64,000 nucleotides of DNA, from contig CBDAMZ010000009.1 of assembly GCA_965197375.1 (NCBI GenBank), forward strand, positions 411,202-475,201, written 5' to 3'. Below, piece by piece: positions 61,070 to 64,000 of the stretch. The stretch is from CBDAMZ01 sp965197375. Its GTDB lineage: Bacteria; Acidobacteriota; Vicinamibacteria; Vicinamibacterales; UBA8438. The position numbers and the translations under genes were made by a program. The notes below the pieces were generated by a model. The model searched no databases, was not told the DNA's origin, and was given only the letters and a program-made list of their open reading frames with translations. Each line of letters starts with the position of its first letter. Positions within the stretch are counted from its first letter, which is position 1.

Positions 61070-62965
61070 GTGTCGGCCGACCGTTCGTCGATCATTCCTG
61101 CGCTGCGGAACATCGCCACTCGGCTGCGGATCGAGTCGGTCCGTGCAACCAGCGAGTCCGGAAGCGGGCATCCGTCGAGCTGTTGCTCCGCCGCTGACAT
61201 CGTGGCCGCCCTCTTTTTTGCCGAGATGCGGTTCTACCCTCGCGATCCGCAACACGATGAAAACGATCGGTTCGTACTGTCCAAAGGCCATGCCGCGCCG
61301 CTGCTCTATGCGGCCTGGGCTGAGGCGGGTGCCATCGAACGTGATGACCTCCTTCAGTTGCGGCAAGTGAATTCTGACCTCGAGGGGCATCCTACGCCCC
61401 GTCTGCCGTTTGTGGATGTGGCGACCGGCTCGCTGGGCCAGGGTATCTGCGCGGCCATCGGGCTGGCATTGAACGCCAGGCGGTTGGGCTCGGGCTATCG
61501 GACATATGTGCTCGTGGGTGACGGCGAATCGGCTGAGGGCTCGGTCTGGGAGGCTGCCCATGCGGGGCGGCGGTTCGAGCTCGACAACCTGTGCGGCATC
61601 ACCGACGTTAACGGTTTTGGCCAGAGTCGCGCCACGCAGTGGGGGCACGACATGAAGACTTATGCTCGGCTGTGGCGCGCGTTCGACTGGCACACCGTCG
61701 TGGTGGATGGTCATGACCTCTCGGCCATCCTCGACGCGTTCGATGAGGCGCAGCGCATCAAGGGGCGGCCGACGATGATCCTGGCCCGTACGCTCAAAGG
61801 CAAGGGCGTCTCCTTGATGGCAGGGAAGGACGGCTGGCACGGGAAGGCGATCAAAAAGGGCCCGGACCTCGACGGTGCGTTCGAGGAGCTCCACGCACAA
61901 CTAGTGCCCGGCGCTGATCCACCGCCTATTCTTCCTCCGCCGAGCCGCACCTCGGCTGATTTGAGACCGGACGAACCGTCACCGCAACCGGACGCATCGT
62001 ACGAGCTCGGGAGCATGGTGGCGACGCGCGAAGCGTATGGCAACGCGCTGGCCGCGTTGGGCGCGGTTGACGCTCGCGTGGTCGCACTCGACGCCGACGT
62101 CGCGAACTCCACCTTCAGCGAGGCGTTCGAACGGGCGCATGGAGCCCGCTTCTATGAAGTCCATATTGCGGAGCAGGTGATGGTCGGCGCCGCGATGGGC
62201 CTGGCCAGCCGCGGCGCCATCCCGTTCCCATCGACCTTCGCGTGTTTTCTGACACGTGCGTCCGATTTCATTCGGATGGCCGGCATTGGGCAGGCGAACA
62301 TCAAGTTTGCAGGCTCCCATGCCGGCATCTCGATCGGCGAAGACGGACCATCGCAGATGGCGCTCGAAGATCTCGCGCTCATGCGAAGCGTGCCGAACTG
62401 CGCCGTGCTGTATCCCTGCGACGCCGTGAGTGCCGATCGTCTAGTGGGGGCCGCCGCCGCGTATCGTGGCATGACGTACATCAGAACGACGCGTCCGAAA
62501 ACGCCGGTTATCTACTCGTCAAGCGATCGCTTCGAGGTTGGCGGCTCGAAGGTGCTGCGCGAAACCGCCAATGATGTGGCCACGGTCGTGGCGGCTGGCG
62601 TGACCGTGTTCGAAGCTCTCGCGGCGCATGACCAGCTCATAAAGGAAGGAATCCACATTCGTGTTATCGACGCGTACTCGGTGCAGCCGATTGATGCTGT
62701 AACGCTGGCACGCGCCGGCCTACAGACCGGTGGTCGGATCATCACCGTCGAAGATCATTATTCCGCCGGCGGGCTGGGCGACGCGGTGAGCGACGCGGTC
62801 GCCGACCAGGGGGTTGTCGTCCAACGGCTCGCCGTGCGCGAGGTTCCACGGAGCGGGAAACCGCGTGAGCTGCTGGAGCGCTTCGGCATCTCCGCGTCTC
62901 ACATCGTGGGCGCGGCGCGCCGCCAGATCGCCATCACGACGAGCGCCACCGCTGGACGCTCGTAG
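61070..62965 (+). CDS. tkt: Transketolase
   Basis: 631 residues, GTG start. The thiamine-diphosphate motif is GDGESAEGSVWEAAHAG with DVNGFGQS, and the His-containing loops are SGSGHPSS and SKGHAAPLLY. The pyrimidine-domain and C-terminal regions VHIAEQVMVGAAMG and HAGISIGEDGPSQMALED are normal. It moves two-carbon units in the pentose phosphate pathway. The linker at about residues 285-320 is Pro-rich. It starts 61 bp after the DUF255 gene. Confidence 0.96.
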   Translation: MSADRSSIIPALRNIATRLRIESVRATSESGSGHPSSCCSAADIVAALFFAEMRFYPRDPQHDENDRFVLSKGHAAPLLYAAWAEAGAIERDDLLQLRQVNSDLEGHPTPRLPFVDVATGSLGQGICAAIGLALNARRLGSGYRTYVLVGDGESAEGSVWEAAHAGRRFELDNLCGITDVNGFGQSRATQWGHDMKTYARLWRAFDWHTVVVDGHDLSAILDAFDEAQRIKGRPTMILARTLKGKGVSLMAGKDGWHGKAIKKGPDLDGAFEELHAQLVPGADPPPILPPPSRTSADLRPDEPSPQPDASYELGSMVATREAYGNALAALGAVDARVVALDADVANSTFSEAFERAHGARFYEVHIAEQVMVGAAMGLASRGAIPFPSTFACFLTRASDFIRMAGIGQANIKFAGSHAGISIGEDGPSQMALEDLALMRSVPNCAVLYPCDAVSADRLVGAAAAYRGMTYIRTTRPKTPVIYSSSDRFEVGGSKVLRETANDVATVVAAGVTVFEALAAHDQLIKEGIHIRVIDAYSVQPIDAVTLARAGLQTGGRIITVEDHYSAGGLGDAVSDAVADQGVVVQRLAVREVPRSGKPRELLERFGISASHIVGAARRQIAITTSATAGRS

Positions 62966-63215
62966 TGCCGTGCCGTTCCGGGGAACTCGATTTTTATCTT
63001 CACGACGGAATCGCCTGCGTGGCCGTGCGTGCGCCCGTGTGCACCGCCGCGCCGGCTGTATTTTTTGCGGTCGCGGCCACTTTCTGCGCTCAGGATGACT
63101 CTCAATCGATTTCAGTGGTTCGTCATCATCTTCGTCCGTCCCGTCATGCGCGTTGGGTTCTTGAAGATCCGTGCCTCGCACGCAAACGTTCCGGTCCACG
63201 ACCAAGGGGGCGGCG

Positions 63216-63734
63216 ATGACTAAAATGGAGATCTCGACCGCTGACATTGCTAGCCTTGCCGTTGACGCGATCGTGAACGCGGCCAACACGAGTCTTCTGG
63301 GCGGTGGCGGCGTCGATGGGGCTATTCACCGCGCGGCTGGGCCAGAGTTGCTCGCGGAGTGCCGCACGCTCGGCGGGTGCGCCACCGCGGAAGCCAAGAT
63401 TACAAAGGGCTACAAGCTTCCTGCCAAACATGTGATTCATGCCGTCGGACCAGTTTGGCGCGGTGGTAATCAAGGCGAACCAGAACAGCTGGCCAGCTGC
63501 TATCGTCGCGCGCTCGAGCTGGCACGCGAGCACGGTCTTAGGACCGTCGCATTCTCGGCGATCAGCTGTGGGGTGTACGGCTACCCGGTCGATCAGGCGG
63601 CCGCTATCGTCGTCGGCGAAGTGAGCCGGTTGCTCGAGAGCCAGCCACCGATCGAAACAATCTACTTCGTCTGCTTCGAGTCACACGTCAGGGCGGCGTA
63701 TGAGGCAACTTTACGGGAACACGCCCCACGCTAA
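63216..63734 (+). CDS. Macro-domain protein (MacroD/YmdB type)
   Basis: About 172 residues from ATG 63216, preceded by AGGGGGCGG. The ADP-ribose-binding motifs are VDAIVNAANTSLLGGGGVDG with AIHRAAG, and ISCGVYGYPVDQAA. GPVW and the C-terminal TIYFVCFES strand are typical. It should hydrolyse ADP-ribose modifications or O-acetyl-ADP-ribose. The next gene begins 12 bp downstream. Confidence 0.93.
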   Translation: MTKMEISTADIASLAVDAIVNAANTSLLGGGGVDGAIHRAAGPELLAECRTLGGCATAEAKITKGYKLPAKHVIHAVGPVWRGGNQGEPEQLASCYRRALELAREHGLRTVAFSAISCGVYGYPVDQAAAIVVGEVSRLLESQPPIETIYFVCFESHVRAAYEATLREHAPR

Positions 63735-63746
63735 GTTGGCGCTAAC

Positions 63747-64000
63747 ATGGAGGACCCCACCCACCGGCTTGCCGGCGCGCTGCACTGGATCGCTGATCTT
63801 CTCCAGAGAACTGGCATTCCGTTTCAGGTTGTCGGTGGTGTAGCAGTTGTCGCCTACGGTGCGACCCGGCCGGTCGCGGACATCGATCTCTACATTCCCG
63901 CCGAAGGCCTCCCGCGGCTGATGCGGCGCGCGTCCGCCCGGGTGGTCCGTCAGCCCTGGCGTCACCGTGACGAGTGGTGGGATCGCATCCTCTGCGCGCT
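63747..64000 (+). CDS. Nucleotidyltransferase-fold protein (3' end cut by window)
   Basis: ATG 63747 opens a frame that runs off the window. The 84 visible codons contain FQVVGGVAVVAYGATRPVAD followed by IDLYI. This is the GGxA-Y-G-R-x-x-x-D-x-D pattern of small nucleotidyltransferases (MNT/AbiEii-like or aminoglycoside-type). It is 12 bp after the macro-domain gene. It could be a lone enzyme or part of a defence or toxin-antitoxin pair beyond the window. Confidence 0.7.
   Translation, partial: MEDPTHRLAGALHWIADLLQRTGIPFQVVGGVAVVAYGATRPVADIDLYIPAEGLPRLMRRASARVVRQPWRHRDEWWDRILCA

Overview
The window is a high-GC, gene-dense bacterial chromosome segment made almost entirely of housekeeping genes. 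I infer an Acidobacteriota-like organism, perhaps class Vicinamibacteria, at moderate confidence. The reasons are the combination of a BshA (bacillithiol pathway) homologue, a large exported PIG-L protein, secreted DPP-IV, M49 and ceramidase-type hydrolases, single-gene his and arg operons and frequent TTG/GTG starts. No rRNA, tRNA, CRISPR array, insertion sequence or prophage was seen.

Layout. 1-3956: a histidine kinase (cut by the window edge) and its sigma54-dependent NtrC-type regulator. 4089-9893 (minus): four overlapping GT4 glycosyltransferases in mirrored paralogue order plus a coiled-coil accessory protein. 10160-12467: rpsU, then purD-purE. 12526-21881: a nearly complete arginine pathway. 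argC-argB-argD-argA'(GNAT)-argJ-argF run on the minus strand through ATGA-type overlaps. argR-argG-argH run on the plus strand. The two units are divided by a divergent promoter region carrying ArgR boxes. 22113-26795: a zinc-ribbon protein, fabI, a small membrane protein, a deoxyhypusine-synthase-like enzyme, queC/queD and infA. 26841-29115: a radical SAM gene flanked by two divergent copies of a dispersed repeat, then a cold-shock gene. 29540-41000: exported or envelope proteins (DPP-IV, a frameshifted M49 peptidase, FAD oxidoreductase, BshA, giant PIG-L, ceramidase-like). 41113-42656: ECF sigma factor and anti-sigma factor. 42910-48456: hisI-G-D-B-H-F-A, preceded by what looks like a His-rich leader peptide and an attenuator hairpin. 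49305-52015: modABC with a divergent HTH-TOBE regulator. 52089-57022: a MatC-like transporter, trkA-trkH and sixA. 57019-59440: a decaying patch with a truncated aromatic decarboxylase, a lipoprotein phosphatase, an OsmC-family gene and a broken isocitrate dehydrogenase. 59533-64000: a DUF255 thioredoxin-like protein, transketolase, a macro-domain protein and a nucleotidyltransferase cut by the window end.

The most interesting signals are these. (1) The OsmC-family gene at 57955-58422 has an in-frame TGA where the family's catalytic Cys lies, followed by a hairpin that fits the bacterial SECIS model, but it also has a TAG at codon 21. (2) A his-operon attenuator. (3) An ArgR-controlled divergent promoter with both -10 elements inside operator boxes. 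(4) A transition-dominated dispersed repeat flanking the radical SAM gene. (5) Several gene remnants not reported by simple ORF finding: PQQ dehydrogenase, aromatic amino-acid decarboxylase and isocitrate dehydrogenase.

Functional assignments rest on motif recognition by eye; no database search was run.
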